A stretch of 64,000 nt of DNA. Origin: Terriglobia bacterium (lineage in GTDB: Bacteria > Acidobacteriota > Terriglobia > Terriglobales > Acidobacteriaceae). The DNA lies in the NCBI GenBank assembly GCA_020072585.1, contig JAIQGL010000014.1, forward strand, positions 1 to 64,000, written 5' to 3'. Under the pieces are notes generated by a model. The model was not told where the DNA came from and did not search any database. It was given only the letters and a program-made list of their open reading frames with translations. The position numbers and the translations under genes were made by a program. Positions 26,750-35,673 of the stretch are shown one piece after another; the first letter of the stretch is position 1; each line of letters begins with the position of its first letter.

Positions 26750-28881
26750 TAACGGAACTCGGCTTCGCTGACCGGCTTCTCCAGCTTCCGCAGTTCGGTG
26801 CGCGCAGCGGAAAACAGCAGGGGCATGGTCACGGGTCTTCCCTTCTCACACGCCAGGAAGGCCGCGTTCAGGGCGATACTGTGAATGTTGCCGCCCGTGA
26901 TGTTGAGCCGCGCCAGGCGGTCGTAGTCCAGAGTTTCCCTGGGGGTTTCCGGCGGCAGCACCTTTTCCCAGATCATCCGCCGCTCTTTCACGCCCGGGAA
27001 CTGGAAGTTCACCACAAACCGCAGGCGGCGCATGAAGGCCGCATCGAGCGCGGTCTTCATGTTGGTGGCCAGAATCGCCAGCCCGCTGAAAGTTTCCATC
27101 CGTTGCAGCAGGTAGTTGATCTCAATGTTGGCGTAGCGATCGTGGCTGTCTTTCACCTCGCTGCGCTTGCCGAAGAGCGCGTCAGCCTCGTCGAAGAACA
27201 GGATAGCCCCGCCCTGCTCCGCGGCGTCAAAGAGCCGTCGCAGGTTCTTTTCTGTTTCGCCGATGTATTTGCTCACCACCGCGGAAAGATCGATGCGATA
27301 GAGATTCAGGCGCAGGTCGCCGGCGATCACCTCGGCCGCCATGGTCTTGCCCGTGCCGCTCTCCCCGGTAAACAGCGCGGCAATACCGAAGCCCCGGTTC
27401 ATTCTGGTGGAAAAGCCCCATTCGCCGTACACCTTGTGCCGCCCGCGCACCTGGGCGGCGATCTGGCGCATCAGCGCCATTTGCTCGTCGGGCAAAACCA
27501 GGTTATCCCATGTGGCCTTCACATCGAGGCGCTGGGCGAGAGAGTCAAGCCGCGGCCGCGTCAGGTTGAGACACGCTTCCCAGAGCCGTTCGTTCAGCGG
27601 CTCGGCCTTGTCCTGGGTTTTGAGGGCCAGTGCCGCGATCTTCCGTATCTCGCCCAGATTCAAGCTGAACTGCCCGGCCAGCTTCTCCGCCATCGGTCCG
27701 ATCTCCGGCTCAGGCTCATGAGCGCTCAGAGCCGAAGTCCACGCCGCGCACTGCTCGGCGGCATCCGGCCTGCCCACGTCCACTGGAATGCTGTCTCCGC
27801 TGAGCCGCAACGGCACTTCGCGCACACCCAGAAAAACCAACTCCACGCCTCGCGCCAGGAAACGTTGAAGGGCCGCCTGCGCGTCCGCGGAAGAGCCATC
27901 CAGGGATTCAGCATCCACGTAGAGGGCCAGCGGCAGCAGAACACTTTCCCTCTGCCACAGGCGCGCCAGAGTTTCGATTTCAGCGGGCTGCGCCGGCAGT
28001 GTCTCCACGCCGATTCGATACAGCCGGCGTTCCATCGCTGCGCAGACCTGCCGGGCCACTTCCAGTTTGCTGCCGGAATCCCGGCCGATCAGTTGTACGA
28101 CCGGCAAGACCGGCTCTGCCGCCGCGTCGTGCAACTGCGACAAAATGGTTTCCACAACAGTTGATTGTGAAGCGGCCAGCTCATCGGTCTCGCTTGTAGC
28201 CGCGGAGCTGAGCAGGGTCACGAGGCGCTCGTCCATCAGATTGAGGCCCTTCAGGAAGTTCACAACCCGCTCATCGGCCCGCAACGGGCTGGCGGTCAGC
28301 GGCGTCGCGCCCGGCTGGTTGATCTCGAGCAGACGGGCATAACGCAACGGACGGTGCGCGGCCAGCGCATCCCAGCTCGGATCATCCAGCGCCGACAGGG
28401 CCAGCGCGAACGTGGGATAGCTGCGCCCGCCGCCTTGCGCCTGGGCACACAGAGCGGCCAGACCATGATCGAATTCCATGGCGGCGCAAAGCAACAGCGT
28501 ATCGCGCTCGAAGGCGCTCAATCCAAACCTCTGCGCCAGCAAGACCAGCGCAGGTGGCGGATCGGCTTTGGCCGCCTGGTCCCGCTGCTGCGCCGCCTGC
28601 TTGAGCTGTTCTTCGGCGTTTGCTCCCCTGCCCTCCGGAAGCAGCCCGGCAATCATCGTTCGCCCGGGGGGCTTTCCGCCGAACCAGCGGTGGAAGAATC
28701 CTCCCGGCGCAGTTCCGCCAGCGGGCTGCTCATTGCCGCCGCTGCCCGGCCCGGAAACCGAAGCGGCCGGCTCCGCCTCAGATGCGCTTTCCGGAACCAG
28801 TGCCAGAAGCCGCAATCGCAACCATTGCAACGACGCAGCGAGATAGCGATTATTGCTCTCTTGCCAGCCTTCGACGCTCAT
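26749..28881 (-). CDS. AAA+ ATPase of the injection system (Afp15/Pvc15-like)
   Basis: The 710-aa protein has a degenerate N-terminal ATPase-like half and a canonical C-terminal AAA+ module: GESGTGKTMAAEVIAGDLRL (Walker A, about residue 506), ILFFDEADALFGKR (Walker B, about 555), an N-box-like ILATN sensor and FMRRLRFVVNFQFP arginine residues. Every eCIS carries such an ATPase; in Photorhabdus PVC it is needed to load or unfold payload. Here it directly precedes the cargo block. A Gly/Pro-rich linker lies near residues 45-75. The long open frame on the opposite strand is a shadow. Confidence 0.92.
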   Translation of the reverse strand: MSVEGWQESNNRYLAASLQWLRLRLLALVPESASEAEPAASVSGPGSGGNEQPAGGTAPGGFFHRWFGGKPPGRTMIAGLLPEGRGANAEEQLKQAAQQRDQAAKADPPPALVLLAQRFGLSAFERDTLLLCAAMEFDHGLAALCAQAQGGGRSYPTFALALSALDDPSWDALAAHRPLRYARLLEINQPGATPLTASPLRADERVVNFLKGLNLMDERLVTLLSSAATSETDELAASQSTVVETILSQLHDAAAEPVLPVVQLIGRDSGSKLEVARQVCAAMERRLYRIGVETLPAQPAEIETLARLWQRESVLLPLALYVDAESLDGSSADAQAALQRFLARGVELVFLGVREVPLRLSGDSIPVDVGRPDAAEQCAAWTSALSAHEPEPEIGPMAEKLAGQFSLNLGEIRKIAALALKTQDKAEPLNERLWEACLNLTRPRLDSLAQRLDVKATWDNLVLPDEQMALMRQIAAQVRGRHKVYGEWGFSTRMNRGFGIAALFTGESGTGKTMAAEVIAGDLRLNLYRIDLSAVVSKYIGETEKNLRRLFDAAEQGGAILFFDEADALFGKRSEVKDSHDRYANIEINYLLQRMETFSGLAILATNMKTALDAAFMRRLRFVVNFQFPGVKERRMIWEKVLPPETPRETLDYDRLARLNITGGNIHSIALNAAFLACEKGRPVTMPLLFSAARTELRKLEKPVSEAEFR

Positions 28882-30197
28882 GTAACTTTCACCTTTTGCT
28901 TCGGATCAAAATCAAATTTCGGTGGATCTCCCTGAACGGTCATTGACAAACTGTCAACGCCCTGCACGCGCAGCCGCACCAGGTACTCGCCCGCAACCAC
29001 CCCGGGCACGGTAAAGCTCAGGATCGTAGGCTTGCTGAGGTCGTCCTTAGGCGTCTCGATCTTTTCAGGTGAGACGGTTTGAGATCCAAAAATGAGCTGC
29101 GTGAAGGGCTCCTGGTCGGGCAGCAGCCGTGGGGTGCAGGTCACATTCAGTTTCACGTCACCCTTCGGCGCTGTCGGCGGGTCGATCTCGATGAGAGGGG
29201 CCAGCGCCACCGGCACAGCGTTCGTGCACCACTCGATGGCACCGGGCCTGCTGACGGCCATTGAAACCGAGTACACACCGATGGCCCATTCATTCATCGC
29301 ATTGGGGTCTTCAACCACGCTGGGCACATGAACTGACATCTCGGTTGGTGACACGACTGCTTTGGGCGGCAGCGAAGTTGTGACTTTCTCTCTCGCGTTC
29401 TCAAATTGCAGCTTGGTGGTTCCTGAATTGTCGAAATAGGATCCGGTTACTTTTAGATCGTCACCCAGACGCATCGCCGGCAGCAGCTCCGACAATGCCG
29501 GACGTACCGCAGTGAGCGTGGGAAAGGGGGCCGCGAGGGCAGACGGTCCGCTATCGTCTTTGCCTTGCTTGAGCACCGGTGGCGCCGCCTTGACCGGGGC
29601 CGTGCTCTGGATGAGCACGACTGAAACCAGGTAGGCCATGGTGGTCCGGTAGCGCGCCTGCATGGCCGTCCACAACTTAGACAGCTCTTCGGAACTCAGG
29701 AAAACCGGCGCGATCTTGATGAGCTCGACCTGGTCGGCCAGATCGAGGACCGGCAGGTTTTTGAACAACGGCGGCAGGATTGCGCCATCGACCGGCGAGG
29801 GCTTGCCCAGCACAGTGCGCAGCTGCGCGCGTGTCAGCACCGGAGTTTCATGCAAGAGTTGCATGGCGTAACCAAGCAGTATCTCGGCATTAAAATCCTG
29901 AGCGCCATAGGCAGTGAGCAGGTAATGGAGGTCCAGGGCCAGCGGCGGATTGGCCAGCCTCTGGCCGCTGCCATCGCGGGAAGGCAGACCCACATTTCGC
30001 CAGCCCAGGTTGGGGGTCACCTGATAAAGAAAAAGATTGAGCTGGTTGGCCTCATTCGCGCCGGTCGTAATCCGATCGGGCGCCGTGGAGCTGACGGTAA
30101 CGCTGCCAACTGCTGAGAGATCATGGTTGAGCAGGCCGTCATTCAGCAAATCCTTGAGAGTTGCCGTGACTGCGGCAATCGCCAGCGGGCTGCTCAT
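28878..30197 (-). CDS. DUF4255/Pvc16-like tube cap protein with Ig-like repeats
   Basis: Residues 1-190 (AIAAVTATLKDLLNDGLLNH, NQLNLFLYQVTPNLGWRN, LALDLHYLLTAYG) form the DUF4255/Pvc16 N-terminal domain, which terminates the sheath-tube at the end away from the baseplate. Residues about 215-439 hold two IPT/TIG-like immunoglobulin folds (PALSELLPAMRLGDDLKVTG...), an extension absent from the shortest homologs, which could decorate the cap or anchor it. It overlaps both neighbours by four bases. Confidence 0.88.
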   Translation of the reverse strand: MSSPLAIAAVTATLKDLLNDGLLNHDLSAVGSVTVSSTAPDRITTGANEANQLNLFLYQVTPNLGWRNVGLPSRDGSGQRLANPPLALDLHYLLTAYGAQDFNAEILLGYAMQLLHETPVLTRAQLRTVLGKPSPVDGAILPPLFKNLPVLDLADQVELIKIAPVFLSSEELSKLWTAMQARYRTTMAYLVSVVLIQSTAPVKAAPPVLKQGKDDSGPSALAAPFPTLTAVRPALSELLPAMRLGDDLKVTGSYFDNSGTTKLQFENAREKVTTSLPPKAVVSPTEMSVHVPSVVEDPNAMNEWAIGVYSVSMAVSRPGAIEWCTNAVPVALAPLIEIDPPTAPKGDVKLNVTCTPRLLPDQEPFTQLIFGSQTVSPEKIETPKDDLSKPTILSFTVPGVVAGEYLVRLRVQGVDSLSMTVQGDPPKFDFDPKQKVKVT

Positions 30198-31123
30198 CGC
30201 GTACCTCCGTGGCGGACCTTCAGATAGTCTTCGAGGGACAACCTGGGCGCCATCGATTTTGCCCTGGGAGCAGATGGGACCTGCTGCGTGGCGCGGATCT
30301 CAATGCGCCCGATGGTTACCTGAATCGCAGGCTCGCTCAGGGCGTCGCTACGGACGACCGCCACCGGACGCTGGTTCTTCTGCTCAACTCCGTGGCGCTG
30401 CGGCGCCGGCTGAAACTGCGGCGATGACATTCGTTCACCCGCGGGCGGAAAAACGGAAGCCCGTGGGATCGCCGGCTGAGATTCATTGCCAACAGGCGGA
30501 TTGGCGGAATGTTTCACCTCCACCTTTACCGGTTGCAGTGAAGGTCCCACCGTTAGCTGCAGTTTAGTTTCAGGATGCAACATGTGGAAAGGAGATTCTT
30601 CGCTGTCTGCCCTGGGCAGCGTCACCGATGCCTGTTCCCATCGGCCGTTTTGTGACAGCGGTCGCGACAAAGAATTTCTATCCACTTCACTTGCAGGGAT
30701 AGTCGGCTGCACTGTGCGAAAAGAAGATTCTCCGTCGTCTGCCCTGCTCGCTCTTAACGGTGCTTGCTCATCCCGACCCTCTTGCCGCGCCGCCTGCAGG
30801 AGCAAAGAATTCCGTCTGGGCCGTTGCGCCGTCAGAGCTTCTTTGTTTTCGGTTCCCGTTTCTCCCCGATCCTCCACCAGCGGCAAAAGAGGCGACAGGC
30901 CCCGGCTTCCGGACTGTGCGACTTCGCGTCCTGTTCTTCCTAAAGTCTGCAAATCTAGACTCGGCAGGGTTTCCATATCTTGCTCTATCCCATTCGTCAC
31001 AGTCTCAAGCCCCGCGGCGGCCCGCACTCCAGGTCTGGGCTCGAACAGAGCCGGCCTGCGTCTCTGCAGAACCGAACCATGGCCGAATGCGCGGTCTACC
31101 AGGCTGGAGAGAAAATTATTCAT
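30194..31123 (-). CDS. Disordered protein with short conserved C-terminal box
   Basis: This 309-aa protein is rich in Arg, Pro, Ser, Gln and Glu through most of its length with no fold visible. Its end, QVTIGRIEIRATQQ then RLSLEDYLKVR, resembles the tail of proteins found at the same place in other eCIS operons. It has no membrane segment. It lies between the gp26-like and cap genes. It could be a length-control, packing or cargo-adaptor factor; nothing in the sequence decides. It shares four bases with the cap gene. Confidence 0.65.
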   Translation of the reverse strand: MNNFLSSLVDRAFGHGSVLQRRRPALFEPRPGVRAAAGLETVTNGIEQDMETLPSLDLQTLGRTGREVAQSGSRGLSPLLPLVEDRGETGTENKEALTAQRPRRNSLLLQAARQEGRDEQAPLRASRADDGESSFRTVQPTIPASEVDRNSLSRPLSQNGRWEQASVTLPRADSEESPFHMLHPETKLQLTVGPSLQPVKVEVKHSANPPVGNESQPAIPRASVFPPAGERMSSPQFQPAPQRHGVEQKNQRPVAVVRSDALSEPAIQVTIGRIEIRATQQVPSAPRAKSMAPRLSLEDYLKVRHGGTR

Positions 31124-31144
31124 GGAAGTTCGTCGTCACCTTTA

Positions 31145-31945
31145 TCACCCGGTCGCCATATCGATGTAAATCTGACGCCGGACCGCGCTGAGAGAAAGAA
31201 CCTCAGATTCGGTCCACCCATAAAGTGAAGCCAGAACATGAACATCGCGCAGAAAACCGCGGGCCCAGTCTTCAATCTCGCTCCACAGATACGAGGCAAT
31301 GTCGAAAAGCATGGTCCATTCGTGCCGGCAACCCGGGCATGATATGGCTATTTGTAGGTCGGCCTGCGCATCGACTCCGGCCATCTGTTCTATCACCGCC
31401 TCCATCACCTCAGCGGGCAACTCCGACGGCAGGAGGGGCGCATCGCCACAGGATGCAGCCGAGATGCAGCGCTCCAGTACGGCAGAAGATGCGACCGCAC
31501 TCTCCATGTTTTCAACCGCCAGAAGATCATGGGTGTTGGGAAGGCGAAACTCCACGTGGTAGTCAGACATTTGCACTTGCAACGTCTCTCCCACGGCGTT
31601 ACCCGACCGGTGGGGGCAAATGTCAGCAGTTCTGAAGTTCAATTCCAGCCGCTCTCCGCACCGGGGGCATGCAGCAATCGTTTCAAAATCTGGGCCAAAG
31701 AGCACCTCGCGGAGCGCGAACAATCTTTCGTCGCGTTCACCGATGCCGGCGCCCGCCCATTCTTCAGCGGAGACATCCGGCCAGGCTACCGACAGGAGTA
31801 TCAACGGACGCCGGACCGGCGGCTGCGAAGCGCCTCTCTCCCATGCTGCCAGCAAAGCATCCGCATTCAGGATTGTCGTAGGCATCTGCTGCGACAACTG
31901 GCCTGGAGCGCCCGTTTCACGAGGGCGCGCTCCGGGACTCATCAA
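31145..31945 (-). CDS. T4 gp26-like baseplate protein with zinc ribbon
   Basis: The 266-aa protein has the layout of gp26-type baseplate proteins in eCIS operons: an N-terminal part that sets up a split zinc ribbon (CPRCGERLEL at about 98 and CPGCRHEWTM at about 206) and a helical C-terminal half ending EVLSLSAVRRQIYIDMA. The motif YGWTESEVLSLS is typical of phage baseplate proteins of this type. It overlaps the tube gene stop by four bases. The frame opens at 31945; an internal ATG is possible because the first 20 residues are unstructured. Confidence 0.75.
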   Translation of the reverse strand: MMSPGARPRETGAPGQLSQQMPTTILNADALLAAWERGASQPPVRRPLILLSVAWPDVSAEEWAGAGIGERDERLFALREVLFGPDFETIAACPRCGERLELNFRTADICPHRSGNAVGETLQVQMSDYHVEFRLPNTHDLLAVENMESAVASSAVLERCISAASCGDAPLLPSELPAEVMEAVIEQMAGVDAQADLQIAISCPGCRHEWTMLFDIASYLWSEIEDWARGFLRDVHVLASLYGWTESEVLSLSAVRRQIYIDMATG

Positions 31946-32469
31946 CTGGATGGCTCCGCGAAACTAATCTCGCCCGGTTCCTGCTGCTCAGTGTCGCGTA
32001 CCCAGCCCTCGTTTTCCAGCTTGATATGCTGGATTGCGATGGCATTGGCATTGGCGTCAAGGTCAGGCATCGCCTGAAACTCGCTCACCCAGCAGCGGAA
32101 GATGTTGTAGACGATAGCGATCTGGCCTGCCTCGTTATAGACCTCCAGCGTGATGTCTTTGCGAAAGTCTTTCAGCGATACCTCGGCGCCCAGGCCGGCC
32201 CCGAAGTTCCAGACCTTGTTCGCCCACTGCTCGAAATCCGTATCATGAGTGACGCCCCGATCGAGAGTAATGGCCTCGTATTCGGTGCGTCCTGGCGATT
32301 TACGGCTGCTGCTGGGGTCGCCGCCTTCACGGTGCTTGACGACTTCAGTGGTGCGTTTCAACGCGCTCATCTTGCTGAGGCCGGCAATGTAGCGGTTGTC
32401 CCACTTCAGTTTGAATTTGAAATTTTTATAAGGATCGAAACGTTGAGCGTTAACGGTGAATTGCGCCAT
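31942..32469 (-). CDS. Inner tube protein (gp19/Afp1-like)
   Basis: The ATG at 32469 follows GGAGA and gives MAQFTVNAQRFDPYKNFKFK, the usual start of gp19-like tube proteins (175 aa). The upstream extension of the frame overlaps the sheath gene and is not needed. The body (KWDNRYIAGLSKMSALKRTT, FRKDITLEVYNEAGQIAIVY) is the conserved tube fold, and the end (AIAIQHIKLENEGWVRD) is also typical. Tube hexamers stack to form the rigid needle that is propelled out. Only one tube gene is present, unlike Afp, which has two. Confidence 0.92.
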   Translation of the reverse strand: MAQFTVNAQRFDPYKNFKFKLKWDNRYIAGLSKMSALKRTTEVVKHREGGDPSSSRKSPGRTEYEAITLDRGVTHDTDFEQWANKVWNFGAGLGAEVSLKDFRKDITLEVYNEAGQIAIVYNIFRCWVSEFQAMPDLDANANAIAIQHIKLENEGWVRDTEQQEPGEISFAEPSS

Positions 32470-32491
32470 GACTCTGTTCTCCAGTTTCGTC

Positions 32492-34387
32492 TCAGACTTG
32501 GATCTGGCCAGCCATCTGCTGGATTTGAATGACCAGGAACTCCGCAGGCTTGAGCGGAGCAAAGCCCACTAACAGGGTGACCACGCCGAGATCAATCAGG
32601 TCCTGTGGATTTGTGGTCTTATCGCACCGCACGAAGTAGGCATCTCGCGATGAGGCACCCTGAAATGCGCCCTGCCGGAAAAGATTGTGCATGAAAGCCC
32701 CCGCGTTCAGGCGAATCTGCGACCACAGGGGTTCATCATTGGGCTCGAATATCACCCACTTCAGGCCCCGGTAAAGACTTTCTTCGATATACAGCGCCGT
32801 GCGCCGCACCGGAATGTACTTGTATTCATCGGCAAGCTCGTCGGCGCCGCGCAGAGTCCGCGATCCCCAGACGATGGGGCCGGTCAGGGGGAATGACCTG
32901 AGGCAGTTGATGCCCAGCGGATTGAGTTCTCCGTTTTCCGGGTCGGTGAGTTGCACGCTGAGACCCGATGCGCCGACGATTGCTGCATCATTGCCGGCCG
33001 GAGCTTTCCACACGCCTCTCTGCGAGTCGGTGCGGGCGAAGATTCCGGCAATCGCGCCTGATGCTGCGAAAACCTCGATCTGGTTGTCGTGCAGAGTATT
33101 GGCCTTTTTGAGCCGGGGAAAGAACAGTGCGGCGTTTCGGCTCTTCGTCCCGATCCTATCTGTGGGATCCAGGAACTTTGTGCGGGCGTTGTCCTTATCG
33201 TTCCAGTCCTTGGGCGCGTCCACCAGCAGCATCGCGCGGCGGGTTTCACAGTACGCAGCTGCGGCGGAGATCAGGTTGACGTCCCAATCCAGGGCGTCGG
33301 CGGAAGCGCGATATGGGGGAATGCACAGCAGATTGAAAAGGTCAGCCTGCTCGAGCGCATAGAGGCCTTGCTTGTTATCCATGCCGTTTGCCGGAAGAAA
33401 ATCCGCGACTGCGAGAGGCAAGCCGTCTGATACTGCGGCCAAAGCCTTCGGGAGCGCGTCGTCAAGATCCTTCTTCGTATCTGTCACCGCCTGTTTCTCT
33501 GTTGTCAGATCGGCTGTGGGTTCGGCGTTTTGTTTATTTCTCAATTTCCTTTGAGCATCGGCCCACAATTGCTCCTTGGCGCCCAGATCGTCATTACATT
33601 CCTTTACTAGATTGCTATTTGCTTCGTCCACAGCTTTCTGAGCCTTATCGATTTCGCTCTGCGCAGCCTTGGCGTCTTGCTTATCGGTGAGAGTTTTTTG
33701 CAGACCCTGTAAGGCTTTGCTGTCAGTCCATAAAGTATTGAGAGACGTTTGGGCAGCCGGAATGCTCGGGCTGCCTTGGTAGCGCAGAAGGTTTGAATTG
33801 CCGGCAAGCACATTGTCCACGCGGCGCGGGCTTTCTATGACGGTCAGATTCACGAACCTTTCTGAAGAATTCGTGCCGGTGTCACGAACCGTCAGATTGA
33901 ACAGGTCGCCGGTGGTAACACCCATGTCTTTGGCTACGTCAGCGGAAATATTATCCACGTCGACCGTCACGCGCAGGTTGACGCCCCATTGGCCTTCGCT
34001 GGAGGCCTCAAATTTGAGCTCGCCTGCGGTCAAAGTATGCTTCGTACCCGGCGCGACCGCCGGTGTGCCTGCCGGTGTGCCTGCCGGTGCGCCTGCCGGT
34101 GCGCCTGCCGGCGGCTTACCTGGGTTGTACAGCCGGACGATAATCGCCTGCCCGCCGCCATTCTGAAAAAAGTCGCGAACTGCGAAGCCCAGGTTGCTGT
34201 TAATCCACAGCCCTCCGAACTTCCTCTCAAAATCCGCGAAGCTATTGATGATGGTTGCCTCATTTGTAGGTCCGCGCGCGGCCCGCCCGATGAATGCGGT
34301 GATGGATGTTGCCACGCCCGTAATTGGCCGAACCCCGCTTCGGATTTCCTCAACGTAAACGCCGGGATAAGTCGGTGTTACTGGCAT
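32492..34387 (-). CDS. Contractile tail sheath protein
   Basis: The 631-aa protein begins TPTYPGVYVEEIRSGVRPIT and ends with the sheath handshake domain (IRLNAGAFMHNLFRQGAFQG, GFAPLKPAEFLVIQIQQM). Sheath subunits contract to drive the tube. It is longer than a core sheath (about 350-500 aa) because of a Pro/Ala/Gly repeat near residues 87-108 and a coiled-coil insertion at about 220-315. A perfect AAGGAGG precedes the ATG, consistent with high expression. It is the only sheath gene here, whereas Afp has three. Confidence 0.93.
   Translation of the reverse strand: MPVTPTYPGVYVEEIRSGVRPITGVATSITAFIGRAARGPTNEATIINSFADFERKFGGLWINSNLGFAVRDFFQNGGGQAIIVRLYNPGKPPAGAPAGAPAGTPAGTPAVAPGTKHTLTAGELKFEASSEGQWGVNLRVTVDVDNISADVAKDMGVTTGDLFNLTVRDTGTNSSERFVNLTVIESPRRVDNVLAGNSNLLRYQGSPSIPAAQTSLNTLWTDSKALQGLQKTLTDKQDAKAAQSEIDKAQKAVDEANSNLVKECNDDLGAKEQLWADAQRKLRNKQNAEPTADLTTEKQAVTDTKKDLDDALPKALAAVSDGLPLAVADFLPANGMDNKQGLYALEQADLFNLLCIPPYRASADALDWDVNLISAAAAYCETRRAMLLVDAPKDWNDKDNARTKFLDPTDRIGTKSRNAALFFPRLKKANTLHDNQIEVFAASGAIAGIFARTDSQRGVWKAPAGNDAAIVGASGLSVQLTDPENGELNPLGINCLRSFPLTGPIVWGSRTLRGADELADEYKYIPVRRTALYIEESLYRGLKWVIFEPNDEPLWSQIRLNAGAFMHNLFRQGAFQGASSRDAYFVRCDKTTNPQDLIDLGVVTLLVGFAPLKPAEFLVIQIQQMAGQIQV
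34059..34106. repeat. Four tandem 12-bp repeats inside the sheath gene
   Basis: The + strand shows GCCGGTGTGCCT twice, then GCCGGTGCGCCT twice, followed by a partial copy. On the coding strand this gives an Ala-Gly-Pro/Thr tetrapeptide tract. The unit is a multiple of three, so copy number can change without breaking the frame. Confidence 0.9.
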
Positions 34388-34399
34388 TAGAGCCTCCTT
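34388..34399 (-). promoter_or_regulatory. Perfect Shine-Dalgarno site of the sheath gene
   Basis: The minus strand reads AAGGAGGCTCTA immediately before the sheath ATG. It is among the strongest ribosome sites in the operon and fits the need for many sheath subunits. Confidence 0.8.
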
Positions 34400-34531
34400 A
34401 TTTCACTTTTGCTGATATCAATCCACCGTGGATGCAAAACCCCGGGCCCGACCCCCTTTGAGAAGAACGCGCCAGCGCACATGAATGCATCAACAATGTC
34501 ATTGGAAGTCACAAGACTTGATTCTCAGATG

Positions 34532-35158
34532 TCAGGCTACATTCGTTTTGTATGGGAAATCGCACAATGGCCTGGACTCTTTCACTAGTTCGACGCAATC
34601 GGCGTCCACTTCCACGGCAAAAGCCCGCCAGATCGAATCAAGTAAAACCACAACACGGGTCTGGTTGTGTCTGCGAAGAAGAATTCCCTTCATCCCGGCT
34701 AAAACACCCGCAGTGATCATGACCTGCTGGCCCGCTTTCAGATATTCGTGCGGCTCGACTTTGCCGTCGCTGGTGCTTTTCCTGATCCAATCGATTTCTT
34801 CGGGCGATATCACCGCTGGAGCCTCCTTTCTGCCAATGAGAGAAACGGCATAGGGCACGGTTAGAACTCTCATGCGTTCCAGCAGCGGCAATCGGACAAA
34901 TAAATATCCGCGGAACAACGGGGTCTCCAGTTTTACACGCCGGTCTTTCCACTGGCGCAGAGAGGAATAGCATGGCAGAAAGTGTTCGATCCCACGATCG
35001 TGCAGGCCTTGCGCAACCTTCTTCTCCTGGTTGGAACGGACAAAAAGGACATACCAGTTTGGCTGTTGCCAATCAATCAAGGAGTGCTCGCTGTTCCGAC
35101 CGCCAAACTCTCCCAACTCTCGGATTCCGGCTGGCTGCATGTAGCTTCGCCCCGTCAC
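34532..35158 (-). CDS. NusG-paralog antiterminator (RfaH/UpxY-like) of the eCIS operon
   Basis: The protein has a NusG N-terminal domain (WYVLFVRSNQEKKVAQGL, HFLPCYSSLRQWKDRRVKLE, TPLFRGYLFVRL) and a C-terminal KOW-type domain (AGQQVMITAGVLAGMKGILL). Such specialised NusG proteins bind paused RNA polymerase and let it read long operons. RfaH-like AnfA1 controls the Serratia entomophila Afp cluster, so this position at the head of the sheath operon is meaningful. The frame opens at GTG 35158; the ATG at 35140 is an alternative, and neither has a strong ribosome site. It is not housekeeping NusG, as it lacks the usual secE/rplK neighbours. Confidence 0.88.
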   Translation of the reverse strand: MTGRSYMQPAGIRELGEFGGRNSEHSLIDWQQPNWYVLFVRSNQEKKVAQGLHDRGIEHFLPCYSSLRQWKDRRVKLETPLFRGYLFVRLPLLERMRVLTVPYAVSLIGRKEAPAVISPEEIDWIRKSTSDGKVEPHEYLKAGQQVMITAGVLAGMKGILLRRHNQTRVVVLLDSIWRAFAVEVDADCVELVKESRPLCDFPYKTNVA

Positions 35159-35284
35159 TTACATGGCTCTTGTGACCCAACCCAATTCAGATACCGACAC
35201 GCAGGCGCGTTCCGCCTTACGTAAAGATGACAACATCCGCTCAGACAACGTAAAATTGGTCCACTTTTCAGGGCGCTGCACGCT

Positions 35285-35566
35285 TTAGGGCGATCTGCGC
35301 TTCTTCAGCCACTGCTTCACTCTCCAGCCGAAGTCCACCTGCACGCCCATGCGCTGCAAGTAGGTCTTTACAAAACCCGCAATATCACCAAGAGACTTCA
35401 GATAGCATCTTTCATTGCCTGGCACATGCGTGATGTGGCCTCGCCATTTCGGCCGTGTGCCTTTCTCAGCTTCTTCTCGCCAGATCTTGATGATGAACGA
35501 ATGGATCATCCGTCCTAGCAGGTCGTCTCCCGATCCGCCGCCATCTTGATCTGCCGCCAAAAGCAT
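35285..35566 (-). CDS. Small conserved eCIS-associated protein
   Basis: The 93-aa protein contains SFIIKIWREEAEKGTRPKWR and GHITHVPGNERCYLKSLGDI. This pattern is familiar from small unassigned genes near eCIS clusters. It is soluble with a basic C-terminal tail. An internal ATG at 35509 (MIHSFIIK) has a closer AGGA and may be the true start. It lies between the BTAD regulator and the antiterminator, so a regulatory role is possible. No family name is claimed. Confidence 0.65.
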   Translation of the reverse strand: MLLAADQDGGGSGDDLLGRMIHSFIIKIWREEAEKGTRPKWRGHITHVPGNERCYLKSLGDIAGFVKTYLQRMGVQVDFGWRVKQWLKKRRSP

Positions 35567-35639
35567 CCCTCGACTGTGAACCCACGATGGCGAAGCTATC
35601 GCTGGGTTGAAGTCGAAGGTAAATGGGGAAAAATTCTCG

Positions 35640-35673
35640 GAGCGTATCTCTACACGTGTGAAAGAGCGTATCT
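35640..35673. repeat. 10-bp direct repeat spaced 24 bp, possible activator site
   Basis: GAGCGTATCT occurs at 35640-35649 and again at 35664-35673, with the palindrome ACACGTGT (35652-35659) between the copies. It lies in the 200-base gap between the BTAD regulator and the first eCIS gene. SARP activators bind short direct repeats near the -35 region, so this is a plausible operator, though the 24-bp spacing differs from the classical 11 or 22. Confidence 0.45.

Noticed and set aside
26395-28164. A 589-codon open frame on the + strand
   Set aside because: It runs antisense through the AAA+ ATPase gene, whose Walker motifs and neighbours are clear. The + strand product has no recognisable domain.
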